From positions 31,112-95,111 of the forward strand of contig JBLIOD010000003.1 of NCBI GenBank assembly GCA_047639475.1: a DNA stretch of 64,000 bases, in the 5' to 3' direction. A program made the position numbers and the translations under genes. This document shows positions 7,526 through 16,252 of the stretch, piece after piece. The notes beneath the pieces were generated by a model that saw only the letters and a program-made list of their open reading frames with translations, searched no databases and had not been told where the DNA came from. Every line of letters begins with the position of its first letter. Positions within the stretch are counted from its first letter, which is position 1. This DNA comes from JAAELZ01 sp047639475. GTDB lineage: Bacteria; Pseudomonadota; Gammaproteobacteria; Arenicellales; Poriferihabitantaceae.

Positions 7526-10012
7526 ATGGCAACTGTAAATATAACGGTCGACGGTAAAGAGCTCGAAGCGCAAGCAGGGCAAATGCTGATTGAAGTAACC
7601 GACCAAGCCGGTATTCATATTCCGCGCTTTTGTTATCACCCCAAGTTATCCATCGCGGCCAATTGTCGTATGTGCCTTGTTGAAGTAGAGCGAGCGCCTA
7701 AACCATTACCAGCGTGTGCAACGCCTGTTATGGACGGCATGATTGTACAAACTCAGTCTGAGCTTGCGCAAACTGCGCAAGAAGGCACCATGGAGTTCTT
7801 ACTGATCAATCACCCATTAGATTGCCCGATTTGTGACCAGGGCGGTGAATGCCCCTTGCAAGATCAATCTGTGGGTTATGGTAAAAATGATTCGCGTTAC
7901 GAAGAACCGAAAAGACAGGTTAGTAGCGAAGATATTGGTCCGCTAATCGCCACGTGGATGACGCGTTGTATTCATTGCACGCGCTGTGTTCGCTTTGGTG
8001 AAGAAATCGGCGGCGTGATGGAGCTGGGTATGATTGGGCGCGGTGAGCATTCAGAAATCGCCACATTTCCTGATGCCAACGAAGCTGGCGAAGTACATAA
8101 CCCGGTCAATGGTGCGCTATCGCAGAACCAACCAAATCGTTTTGTCGAAAGCGGTGAGCATAATGCAGTTGATGCCTATTTGAGCAGCTCAGTTAATTCT
8201 GAATTATCAGGCAACGTAATAGAGCTTTGCCCTGTCGGTGCCTTAACCGCCAAGCCATCAAAGTACGCAGGGCGATCATGGGAATTAGAAAACCATGCAT
8301 CGATCAGCCCACACGACTGTGTTGGCTCCAATATTAATATTCAAACGCTACGCGGCGAAATTAAGCGTAGCCTTGTGCGTGAGAACGACAGCGTGAACAC
8401 CTGCTGGTTGTCTGACCGTGACCGTTACAGTTATGAGTCGGCTTTATCTGATAATCGCTTGCAACAGCCCATGATTAAAGATCAACATGGCTGGCGTGAA
8501 GTAGATTGGGATACCGCATTAAAGCATGCAGCTGCAGGCCTAAAAACAGTGATTAATCGATCGGGCGAAGAATCTATCGGTGCCTTGGCAAGCCCTACGG
8601 CAACGGTAGAAGAGTTGTTCTTGGTGCAAAAACTAATGCGCGGCCTAGGTTCAAGTAATGTTGACCATCGTCTGCATCAGCAAGATTTCAGAGGTGACTC
8701 TCAAGCGCCCGCTTACCCCGGCTCAGAGTTAGCGATTAACGAATTTGTTAATCTCGACTCGGTGTTATTAGTGGGTTCAAATATACGTAAAGAGCAACCC
8801 ATCTTAGGTTTGTTCTTACGTCAAGCGGTGGTGAAGAACAGTGCAAAAGTCTGCGCGATTAACAGCGTGGATTATGATTTTCACTTTGACGTTGAAGCAA
8901 AATCAACCGTCGCGCCAAACAAAATGGTTGGGTGTTTGGCTGCCGTAGCGAGTGAAATTGCCAAGATCAAAGGTGTTGATCTGGCTGCAAACATAGCAAG
9001 TCGAGTCGAGGAAAACACCGAGGCCAAAGCGATCGCTGAGTCATTACTGAATGATTCGGCAGAAAGTAAAGCCATCATATATGGCTCAAGTGCCTTAGCG
9101 CATAGCGAAATGTGCACTTTATTGGCCATTGGTGATTGGTTGGCGGATGCCACCGGCGCGAAAATTGTGCGCTTACCGCAGGCGAATGCGGCAGGTGCTT
9201 GGCTGGCTGGTTGTGTGCCACATCGTGGACCACATGGTGAACATGTAGCTCGCACAGGTTTAAACGCTAAACGAATGGTGAGCGAGAACGAAGCGCTTAG
9301 AGCATACGTTTTATATGGTGTTGAACCGGGTTTAGATATGCACCGCAGCGGTATGGCCATGACGGCGATGGAGCAAGCTGATTTTGTGATTCAGTGTACG
9401 CCTTATGTTAGCGATGAAGCATTAACTTACGCAGATGTCTTATTACCGATCGCCAATTATGCGGAGCAATCAGGCACTTACATTAATTGCCAAGGCACTG
9501 CTCAAGGCAGTCGTGCAGCGACCAAGCCACTAGGCGAAGCACGGCCCGGCTGGAAAGTCTTACGTGTGATGGGTAACTATTTCGACGTGGCTGGTTTCGA
9601 CCATGTCACCATTGAAGATGTACAAGACGAATACGTTCTGGGTTTTGAAGGCATCATTCCGCAACGTGGCATGGGCTTTAAAGAGATTCCCGAGAGCCTT
9701 GAAGAAGGCAAAGTAAACCGAATTTGCGAAACGCCGATGTACCGGATTGACCAATCATTGCGTCACGCAGCCGCTTTGCAAACCACAGCTGACAATCCGG
9801 CGCCGGCGCTAGGTTTAAATAAAGCCATGATTGAGAAATTGGGTTTAAGTGGAGCCGCGAGAGCACGGGTGAGTCAAGGAGGAGTTTCAGTTGAGCTCGC
9901 TGTGAAACTAGATGCAAGGCTGCCTGATGACTGCGCATTTGTCCCAGCAGGCCATTTGGATACTGCTGCTTTAGCCGGTGTGGGTCAGCTAGATATTGAG
10001 GCCTGCGCATGA
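7526..10012 (+). CDS. nuoG: NADH-quinone oxidoreductase subunit G
   Basis: The large iron-sulfur subunit of complex I (828 residues). The N-terminal ferredoxin-like domain has its [2Fe-2S] cysteines in RFCYHPKLSIAANCRMCLVE and a later Cys in PACATPV. It is followed by the HxxxCxxCxxxxxC cluster region (HPLDCPICDQGGECPLQDQ) and the CIHCTRC cluster region. The rest is a molybdopterin-oxidoreductase-like domain without an obvious molybdenum ligand, which is normal for this subunit. The stop overlaps nuoH by four bases (ATGA). Confidence 0.97.
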   Translation: MATVNITVDGKELEAQAGQMLIEVTDQAGIHIPRFCYHPKLSIAANCRMCLVEVERAPKPLPACATPVMDGMIVQTQSELAQTAQEGTMEFLLINHPLDCPICDQGGECPLQDQSVGYGKNDSRYEEPKRQVSSEDIGPLIATWMTRCIHCTRCVRFGEEIGGVMELGMIGRGEHSEIATFPDANEAGEVHNPVNGALSQNQPNRFVESGEHNAVDAYLSSSVNSELSGNVIELCPVGALTAKPSKYAGRSWELENHASISPHDCVGSNINIQTLRGEIKRSLVRENDSVNTCWLSDRDRYSYESALSDNRLQQPMIKDQHGWREVDWDTALKHAAAGLKTVINRSGEESIGALASPTATVEELFLVQKLMRGLGSSNVDHRLHQQDFRGDSQAPAYPGSELAINEFVNLDSVLLVGSNIRKEQPILGLFLRQAVVKNSAKVCAINSVDYDFHFDVEAKSTVAPNKMVGCLAAVASEIAKIKGVDLAANIASRVEENTEAKAIAESLLNDSAESKAIIYGSSALAHSEMCTLLAIGDWLADATGAKIVRLPQANAAGAWLAGCVPHRGPHGEHVARTGLNAKRMVSENEALRAYVLYGVEPGLDMHRSGMAMTAMEQADFVIQCTPYVSDEALTYADVLLPIANYAEQSGTYINCQGTAQGSRAATKPLGEARPGWKVLRVMGNYFDVAGFDHVTIEDVQDEYVLGFEGIIPQRGMGFKEIPESLEEGKVNRICETPMYRIDQSLRHAAALQTTADNPAPALGLNKAMIEKLGLSGAARARVSQGGVSVELAVKLDARLPDDCAFVPAGHLDTAALAGVGQLDIEACA

Positions 10013-11064
10013 GTGACTGGCTGTATAACCTGATCATGTCATGGACATTTTTTCCTGAGTGGATGCTGATATTTGGTTGGAATCTTCTAAAAATTGTCGC
10101 GATTATTGGACCTTTAATGGTTTGCGTTGCGTACTTCACGTTCGCCGAGCGCAAATTGATTGGCTATATGCAAGACCGCATTGGCCCGAATCGAGTCGGG
10201 CCGAGGGGTTGGCTGCAGCCTGTCGCTGATGCGGTGAAGTTGATGTTCAAAGAGATCATCATTCCGAGCAAATCGAATAAATACTTGTTCCTAGGTGCGC
10301 CTTTGTTATCCATTGGCCCAGCGTTAGCCGCATGGGCAGTGATACCATTTACTGGCGACTTGGTGTTGGCGGATATAGATGCGAGTTTATTGTTCGTTTT
10401 GGCGCTAACCTCGATGGGGGTTTACGGCATCATCATTGCGGGTTGGGCATCAAACTCAAAATATGCCTTCTTGGGCGCCATGCGATCGGCAGCCCAAATT
10501 GTTTCTTACGAAATTGCCATGGGCTTTGCGCTGGTCGGCGTGCTGATGTGCGCAGGTTCGTTAAATCTGGGTGATATTGTGAATGCCCAAGCAGGCGGCA
10601 TTCATCAATGGTATTTCTTGCCCTTATTCCCTTTATTTATCGTCTATTTTATCTCTGGTGTTGCAGAAACCAACCGCGCCCCATTTGACGTGGCAGAAGG
10701 TGAATCCGAAATCGTTGCAGGCTTTCATGTCGAATATTCAGGCATGACTTTCGCGGTGTTCTTTTTAGCGGAATACGCCAACATGATCTTGATCTCGGCA
10801 CTAACGGTGCTGCTGTTTTTAGGTGGCTGGCAACCGATCGCCGATGTTGCCCCTTTCACGTGGATACCGGCATTTTTCTGGTTTTTCGGTAAAACCGCCT
10901 TTGTGGCGTTCTTCTTTTTATGGCTGCGTGCAACTTTTCCGCGCTATCGCTATGATCAAATCATGCGTTTAGGGTGGAAAGTATTAATACCCGTTACCTT
11001 GGTTTGGATCGCCGTGATAGCCGTCGCGCGTTTCTTTACGCCTTTTGGCTTCATCTTTCAGTAG
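10009..11064 (+). CDS. nuoH: NADH-quinone oxidoreductase subunit H
   Basis: The membrane subunit of complex I (351 residues, about eight transmembrane segments) that joins the quinone site to the proton channels. Hallmarks are FAERKLIGYMQDRIGPNRVGPRG near residues 45-67 and the loop ETNRAPFDVAEGESEIVAGF near 222-241, rich in conserved acidic residues. It overlaps nuoG by four bases; nuoI begins eight bases downstream. Confidence 0.98.
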   Translation: MSDWLYNLIMSWTFFPEWMLIFGWNLLKIVAIIGPLMVCVAYFTFAERKLIGYMQDRIGPNRVGPRGWLQPVADAVKLMFKEIIIPSKSNKYLFLGAPLLSIGPALAAWAVIPFTGDLVLADIDASLLFVLALTSMGVYGIIIAGWASNSKYAFLGAMRSAAQIVSYEIAMGFALVGVLMCAGSLNLGDIVNAQAGGIHQWYFLPLFPLFIVYFISGVAETNRAPFDVAEGESEIVAGFHVEYSGMTFAVFFLAEYANMILISALTVLLFLGGWQPIADVAPFTWIPAFFWFFGKTAFVAFFFLWLRATFPRYRYDQIMRLGWKVLIPVTLVWIAVIAVARFFTPFGFIFQ

Positions 11065-11072
11065 GATACAAA

Positions 11073-11570
11073 ATGGCTAATCGACTAAAAAACTTCATCA
11101 AGACCTTTGGCTTAATAGAGTTACTAAAGGGTATGAAAGTAACGGGCAAGCACTTAGTGGGGCCGAAGGCGACCATTATGTATCCCGAGGAAAAGACACC
11201 TAAATCAGTTCGTTTCCGCGGTATGCATGCACAGCGCCGTTATGAAGATGGCTCTGAGCGTTGCATTGCTTGCAAGCTTTGCGAGGCGGTATGTCCGGCG
11301 CTTGCCATTACGATTGAGTCGCATGAGCTGCCAACCGGTGAACGCAGAACCAAGCGTTATGACATCGATATGTTCAAATGCATTTACTGCGGCTTTTGTG
11401 AAGAGGCCTGTCCGGTAGATGCCATTGTAATGACCGACATCCACGAGTTCCACATGGAAGACGGCGCAGCAGAAAGAGTTTTCGATAAGCAAAAGCTACT
11501 TGAGATCGGCGACAAGTATGAAAAATCCATTGCGGCCAACCGTGCGCAAGATGCTCGGTATCACACATAA
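11073..11570 (+). CDS. nuoI: NADH-quinone oxidoreductase subunit I
   Basis: The ferredoxin-like subunit of complex I (165 residues) carrying clusters N6a and N6b. Two CxxCxxCxxxCP motifs are clear: CIACKLCEAVCP and CIYCGFCEEACP. I chose the ATG at 11073, eight bases after nuoH ends. A longer in-frame reading from 10974 would run through the end of nuoH and add residues unlike the family. nuoJ follows after eight bases. Confidence 0.97.
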   Translation: MANRLKNFIKTFGLIELLKGMKVTGKHLVGPKATIMYPEEKTPKSVRFRGMHAQRRYEDGSERCIACKLCEAVCPALAITIESHELPTGERRTKRYDIDMFKCIYCGFCEEACPVDAIVMTDIHEFHMEDGAAERVFDKQKLLEIGDKYEKSIAANRAQDARYHT

Positions 11571-11578
11571 ACAGTGAC

Positions 11579-12208
11579 ATGACATTTTTTCAGCTCACAT
11601 TCTATTTCTTCGCCTCCGTTTCAGTGCTGGGTGCTTTGGCAGTGGTTACTGTCAAAAACCCTGTTAAAGCGGCATTGTTTCTGGTGTTGTCGTTTGTCGG
11701 CGCTTCAGGCGTTTGGCTTACCTTGCAGGCAGAGTTTCTAGCCATAGTATTGATACTGGTTTATGTCGGTGCGGTGATGGTGCTATTTCTCTTCGTGGTA
11801 ATGATGTTAGACGTTGATCTGGCAGCTATGCGAGCTGGCTTTACACGTTATTTGCCCTATGGCTTGCTTATCGCAGCTATCTTGGTCGCTCAGCTGGTGT
11901 TTGTATTCAATGGCAGTTTTAGCGCGGTTGATTTTGCTGCTCCTGCGCTTGATTTACCCGCCGACTATTCAAATACCAAGGCGCTTGGTCGAATTATTTA
12001 TACCGATTACGTGCTGGCCTTCGAAGCTGCAGCGCTAATATTACTGGTAGCGATGCTGGCAGCAATTGCGTTGACGCACCGCAAGCGCTCAACACCTAAT
12101 AAATCCGTTAATCCAGCGCAACAAGTGGTGGTCACCAAGGAAGACCGGTTGCGTATTGTTGATATGGCATCTGAAAAGAGGCGTCCGGTTAAGAGGTCAA
12201 AGACATGA
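11579..12208 (+). CDS. nuoJ: NADH-quinone oxidoreductase subunit J
   Basis: A membrane subunit of complex I (209 residues) with five predicted transmembrane segments. The conserved pattern NPVKAALFLVLSFVG, then FLAIVLILVYVGAVMVLFLF, containing the pi-bulge helix, identifies the family. The C-terminal tail (about 165-209) is basic and hydrophilic, as in other proteobacterial NuoJ. It overlaps nuoK by four bases. Confidence 0.97.
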   Translation: MTFFQLTFYFFASVSVLGALAVVTVKNPVKAALFLVLSFVGASGVWLTLQAEFLAIVLILVYVGAVMVLFLFVVMMLDVDLAAMRAGFTRYLPYGLLIAAILVAQLVFVFNGSFSAVDFAAPALDLPADYSNTKALGRIIYTDYVLAFEAAALILLVAMLAAIALTHRKRSTPNKSVNPAQQVVVTKEDRLRIVDMASEKRRPVKRSKT

Positions 12209-12510
12209 TTCCATTAACGCACTATCTAACGCTTAGCGCGATCTTATTTGCACTGAGTATTATCGGTATCTTTTTAAACCGTAAAAACCTGTTGATCATT
12301 TTGATGTCGATTGAATTACTGTTATTGGCAGTGAATATCAATTTCGTTGCGTTTTCGCATTTCTTGGGTGATTTACACGGACAAGTATTTGTCTTCTTTA
12401 TTTTGACCGTTGCCGCTGCTGAAGCCGCGATTGGTTTAGCGATATTAATTGTACTTTTTAGAAACCGTCAGACGATTAACGTCACTGACCTTGATTCATT
12501 GAAAGGATAG
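12205..12510 (+). CDS. nuoK: NADH-quinone oxidoreductase subunit K
   Basis: A small antiporter-like membrane subunit (101 residues, normal length, three transmembrane helices). The two conserved membrane glutamates are visible, in LMSIELLLLAVN and in AAAEAAIGLAI. The gene ends in aaaggatag; this AAAGGA would be well placed as a Shine-Dalgarno for a gene starting right after nuoK. Instead a 266-bp palindromic element begins four bases after the stop codon. Confidence 0.97.
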   Translation: MIPLTHYLTLSAILFALSIIGIFLNRKNLLIILMSIELLLLAVNINFVAFSHFLGDLHGQVFVFFILTVAAAEAAIGLAILIVLFRNRQTINVTDLDSLKG

Positions 12511-12513
12511 CTC

Positions 12514-12779
12514 AGTGGTTCTTCAATCTAATCATTACGGATTCAGCGCGATTGTCTGCTCTCGCAGCAAGGCGTTGATTCGCAGACATAGTCACTCTAT
12601 GTCAAGAACCAGCAACGCTGTTGAGGGAGCAGACAATCGCGCCCGAAGGGAGCTCAAGAGTCGCTGCATTGCGGTGTTGCAGCTCTTGCCAATGGGATCA
12701 ATCATTGCCTACGAGCTGCGCCTTACACTGCAACGACTCTTGAGCTCTGAATTTGCAATTATTAGATTGAAGGACCACT
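12514..12779 (+). mobile_element. MITE-like nested-palindrome element between nuoK and nuoL
   Basis: A 266-bp unit bounded by 19-base terminal inverted repeats (12514-12532 and 12761-12779) that match at 18 of 19 positions. Inside are two large hairpins. The first has perfect 16-base arms at 12546-12561 and 12627-12642, with further pairing toward its loop. The second has perfect 14-base arms at 12650-12663 and 12734-12747, again with imperfect pairing inward. The right terminal repeat contains AAGGA (12770-12774) six bases before the nuoL ATG. An 88-codon frame (12515-12781) crosses the whole unit and ends in TAATG over the nuoL start. Its sequence is dictated by the palindromes, so I do not call it a gene. 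No clear target duplication is visible. Confidence 0.8.
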
Positions 12780-12780
12780 A

Positions 12781-14748
12781 ATGACAGATATGTTTTCAAT
12801 TTACCTAACTATTCCACTGCTGTGCTTGTTTGGTGCTTTAGTGGCGGGTTTTACGGGCCATATTGTGGGACGTAAAGGCGCACACTGGATTACCATTCTG
12901 ATGGTATTCGCAGCGTTTATTCTGTCAGTGGTGGTATATCAAGATGTGCGCGCAGGCAATATATTTAATGGGCCTTTATATACTTGGGGCATCAGTGACG
13001 GTGTGTCTTACGATATCGGTTTTTTAATCGACGAATTGTCCACCACGATGATGGTTGTCGTCACGTTTGTGTCTTTGATGGTGCATATTTATACCATCGG
13101 ATATATGTCTGAAGATCCAGCTTATCAGCGATTCTTCGCCTTTATCTCTCTGTTCACTTTCGCCATGCTAATGCTGGTAATGTCGAATAATTTCCTGCAG
13201 TTGTTTTTTGGCTGGGAAGCAGTGGGCTTGGTGTCCTATTTGTTGATTGGTTTTTGGCATAGTAAAGAGACCGCTGTGTTTGCGAACATGAAAGCCTTTT
13301 TAGTTAATCGCGTGGGTGACTTTGGCTTTTTGCTAGGTATTGCCGGTGTATGGTATCTATTTGGCAGCCTAGACTACGAAGCCGTGTTTGCACAGGCCCC
13401 TAGTCGGGCTAGCGAAATTGCGAGTACGCCGTTTGGCGATATCAAATGGGTCACACTTATTTGCTTATTGTTATTTGTGGGCGCGATGGGCAAATCAGCC
13501 CAGTTTCCGCTCCATGTTTGGTTACCGGACTCAATGGAAGGCCCTACCCCCATTTCAGCGTTAATCCATGCTGCAACTATGGTGACAGCAGGCATCTTTA
13601 TGGTGGCCAGAATGTCGCCTTTGTATGAGTTATCAGAAGTTGCGCTATCGGCCATTCTAATCATCGGCGCCACTACAGCAATATTCATGGCACTGATTGG
13701 TTTGGTGCAAAATGACATTAAACGGGTTGTCGCATACTCTACTTTATCGCAATTAGGCTATATGACAGTTGCCCTGGGTGCGTCAGCTTATGAGGTGGCT
13801 ATATTTCACTTAGGTACGCACGCTTTTTTTAAGGCTTTGCTGTTCTTGGGAGCAGGCTCTGTCATCATCGCCATGCACCACGAGCAAGACATGCGCAAAA
13901 TGGGCGGTTTACGTGCCATCATGCCGATCACTTACATCACCATGTTTATTGGTTCTTTAGCGCTCGCAGGCATACCGCCGTTCGCGGGTTTCTTTTCAAA
14001 AGACATGATCATTGAAGCGGTGCACGCGAGTGGCCTTCCTGGTGCAACCTACGCTTACTATGCCGTACTGTTGGGTGTGTTTATCACGGCGTTTTATTCT
14101 TTCCGCTTAATGTTTATGACCTTCCACGGTAATAACCGTGCGGATGAGCATACGCGTCATGGTCTAAAAGAATCACCTGGTGTGGTTGTTTGGCCGCTAA
14201 TTTTATTGGCCATTCTTTCCGTTGTTGCAGGCATGTTATTCTTTGAGCCCGTAATGCTGGGTAATTACTTTGGTAATGCGATAACTGTTTTCGCGCAGCA
14301 CGATACCGTCGCGCATGTCGCTAATACCTTGCATGGCAGTGGTTTTGGTTTGCTAGGTGCAACAATGTTGCATGCTTTCGTTACTTTGCCATTTTGGTTG
14401 GCGGTAGGCGGCATTGCTTTTGCGGTTTACTGTTATTTGATCAACCCAGCGCTGCCCGGCAAGATTGCTCATGCATTTGGGCCTATCACCAGACTGTTAG
14501 AGAATAAATACTGGATAGATGAATTGTTCCAAAAGGTATTCGCTGATAGCTCAGTGTGCTTGGGCAAGAGCCTTTCAAAAAACATTGATTCAGGGCTAAT
14601 CGACAGCGGAATTGTCAATGGCAGTGCACGATTTATCGGTGGTCTGTCTGGCAAGTTACGCCAGATACAATCAGGTTTTGTTTATCACTATGCCTTTGCC
14701 ATGATAATTGGCTTGGTGTCGTTGATAGCTTTCGCCATTTGGGCTTAA
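12781..14748 (+). CDS. nuoL: NADH-quinone oxidoreductase subunit L
   Basis: The largest antiporter-like proton-pumping subunit of complex I (655 residues, 15-16 transmembrane helices plus the long lateral C-terminal helix). Key conserved segments include FFGWEAVGLVSYLLIGFW (with the essential membrane Glu), KSAQFPLHVWLPDSMEGPTP, LIHAATMVTAGIF and HAFFKALLFLGAGS. Its Shine-Dalgarno sequence, AAGGA at 12770-12774, lies in the terminal repeat of the upstream palindromic element. nuoM starts 25 bases downstream. Confidence 0.98.
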   Translation: MTDMFSIYLTIPLLCLFGALVAGFTGHIVGRKGAHWITILMVFAAFILSVVVYQDVRAGNIFNGPLYTWGISDGVSYDIGFLIDELSTTMMVVVTFVSLMVHIYTIGYMSEDPAYQRFFAFISLFTFAMLMLVMSNNFLQLFFGWEAVGLVSYLLIGFWHSKETAVFANMKAFLVNRVGDFGFLLGIAGVWYLFGSLDYEAVFAQAPSRASEIASTPFGDIKWVTLICLLLFVGAMGKSAQFPLHVWLPDSMEGPTPISALIHAATMVTAGIFMVARMSPLYELSEVALSAILIIGATTAIFMALIGLVQNDIKRVVAYSTLSQLGYMTVALGASAYEVAIFHLGTHAFFKALLFLGAGSVIIAMHHEQDMRKMGGLRAIMPITYITMFIGSLALAGIPPFAGFFSKDMIIEAVHASGLPGATYAYYAVLLGVFITAFYSFRLMFMTFHGNNRADEHTRHGLKESPGVVVWPLILLAILSVVAGMLFFEPVMLGNYFGNAITVFAQHDTVAHVANTLHGSGFGLLGATMLHAFVTLPFWLAVGGIAFAVYCYLINPALPGKIAHAFGPITRLLENKYWIDELFQKVFADSSVCLGKSLSKNIDSGLIDSGIVNGSARFIGGLSGKLRQIQSGFVYHYAFAMIIGLVSLIAFAIWA

Positions 14749-14773
14749 TACACGGATTAAAGAGTAAATAGCA

Positions 14774-16252
14774 ATGTCTGAAGTGTTACTTAGTGTTTTG
14801 ATCTGGTTGCCCGTTTTGGGCGGCATAGCGGTGTTGCTACTTTCTAAGGAAGAGCAGGAAAACACGGCCCGTGCCTTGAGCTTGGGTGTCTCCTTTGCAG
14901 TTTTCTTACTTAGCTTGGGTTTATGGACGGGATTCGATCGCAACACTGCGGCGATGCAATTCGTTGAAAAGCACCCTTGGGTAGAAGCCTTCAATATTTA
15001 TTACCACTTAGGTGTAGATGGCATATCCATGCCGTTGATCATTCTGACGGCTTTACTCACCATTGTCGTGGTGATTGCGGGCTGGGAAGTCATTCAAAAA
15101 CGCGTCTCTCAATATTTTGCTGCTTTCCTCATTATGGAAGGCATCATGATAGGTGTCTTTGCAGCGCAAGATGCCATGTTGTTCTATTTGTTCTGGGAAG
15201 TGATGCTGATTCCCATGTTCTTGATTATAGGAATCTGGGGCGGGCCGAATCGGATATACGCGACCATTAAGTTTTTTCTATACACCTTGCTCGGTTCTTT
15301 ACTGATGTTGGTGGCCTTGTTGTATTTGTATAACGCTTCTGGCGGGTCATTTGCTATCAGTGATTTCCACGCGTTAAAGATGCCACTGAATGTGCAAACT
15401 TGGATATTTATAGCCTTCTTTATGGCCTTCGCGGTCAAGGTGCCGATGTTTCCAGTGCACACCTGGTTGCCTGATGCACACGTTGAAGCGCCTACGGGTG
15501 GTTCGGTTATCTTGGCGGCCATCATGTTAAAAATGGGTGGTTATGGTTTTTTACGATTTAACTTGCCGATTACCCCGGATGCCAGTCACTCTTTAGCTTG
15601 GTGGGTTATTGGGCTCTCGCTTATCGCTATTATCTACATTGCCTATGTGGCTTTGGTGCAGAGCGACATGAAAAAGCTCATTGCTTATTCATCCATTTCG
15701 CATATGGGCTTTGTCACCTTGGGCTTTTTTGTCTTCAACCAAACTGCGCTAGAAGGCGCAATGGTGCAGATGATTTCACACGGCTTTATCTCAGGTGCCA
15801 TGTTTCTAATTGTGGGCGTGTTGTATGACCGTCTGCATTCACGTGATATCGCTACCTATGGCGGTGTCGCGACAGTGATGCCAAAGTTCGCATTCTTTGC
15901 GGTTTTCTTTGCCATGGCGAATGCGGGACTGCCGGGTACCTCTGGTTTCGTCGGAGAGTTCCTCGTAATTTTAGGTGCCTTTCAATTCAGCGGATGGGTG
16001 GCTGCTCTAGCGGCGCTGACTTTAATCTTGGGCGCGGCATATACTTTATGGATGGTTAAACGCGTTATGTTCGGCCCCATCACCAATGAAGCTGTGAAAA
16101 CTTTGAGCGATATCAATAATCGTGAAATGCTGTTTTTAGTCATACTGGCTGTGTTTACTCTCGCGGTAGGCGTGTGGCCAAATCCATTATTAGATGTCAT
16201 GCGAACTACTTTAGAAAACTTAATAAGCCACGTTGCAGTGTCTAAGCTATGA
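14774..16252 (+). CDS. nuoM: NADH-quinone oxidoreductase subunit M
   Basis: An antiporter-like proton-pumping subunit (492 residues, about 14 transmembrane helices). The conserved Glu lies in YLFWEVMLIPMFLIIGIWGG. The lysine-containing discontinuous helix regions follow: KVPMFPVHTWLPDAHVEAPT and ALVQSDMKKLIAYSSISHMG. Length is normal. It ends four bases into nuoN (ATGA). Confidence 0.98.
   Translation: MSEVLLSVLIWLPVLGGIAVLLLSKEEQENTARALSLGVSFAVFLLSLGLWTGFDRNTAAMQFVEKHPWVEAFNIYYHLGVDGISMPLIILTALLTIVVVIAGWEVIQKRVSQYFAAFLIMEGIMIGVFAAQDAMLFYLFWEVMLIPMFLIIGIWGGPNRIYATIKFFLYTLLGSLLMLVALLYLYNASGGSFAISDFHALKMPLNVQTWIFIAFFMAFAVKVPMFPVHTWLPDAHVEAPTGGSVILAAIMLKMGGYGFLRFNLPITPDASHSLAWWVIGLSLIAIIYIAYVALVQSDMKKLIAYSSISHMGFVTLGFFVFNQTALEGAMVQMISHGFISGAMFLIVGVLYDRLHSRDIATYGGVATVMPKFAFFAVFFAMANAGLPGTSGFVGEFLVILGAFQFSGWVAALAALTLILGAAYTLWMVKRVMFGPITNEAVKTLSDINNREMLFLVILAVFTLAVGVWPNPLLDVMRTTLENLISHVAVSKL

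Noticed and set aside
8881..9360. 159-codon minus-strand frame opposite nuoG
   Set aside because: An antisense shadow of nuoG with no recognisable motif.
10974..11072. Longer N terminus for nuoI
   Set aside because: It would overlap nuoH heavily and adds residues unlike the family; the ATG at 11073 follows nuoH by eight bases and gives the normal length.
12515..12781. 88-codon frame across the nuoK-nuoL gap as a gene
   Set aside because: Its sequence is imposed by the terminal repeats and two hairpins, and it matches no protein pattern I know; it is better explained as part of the palindromic element.
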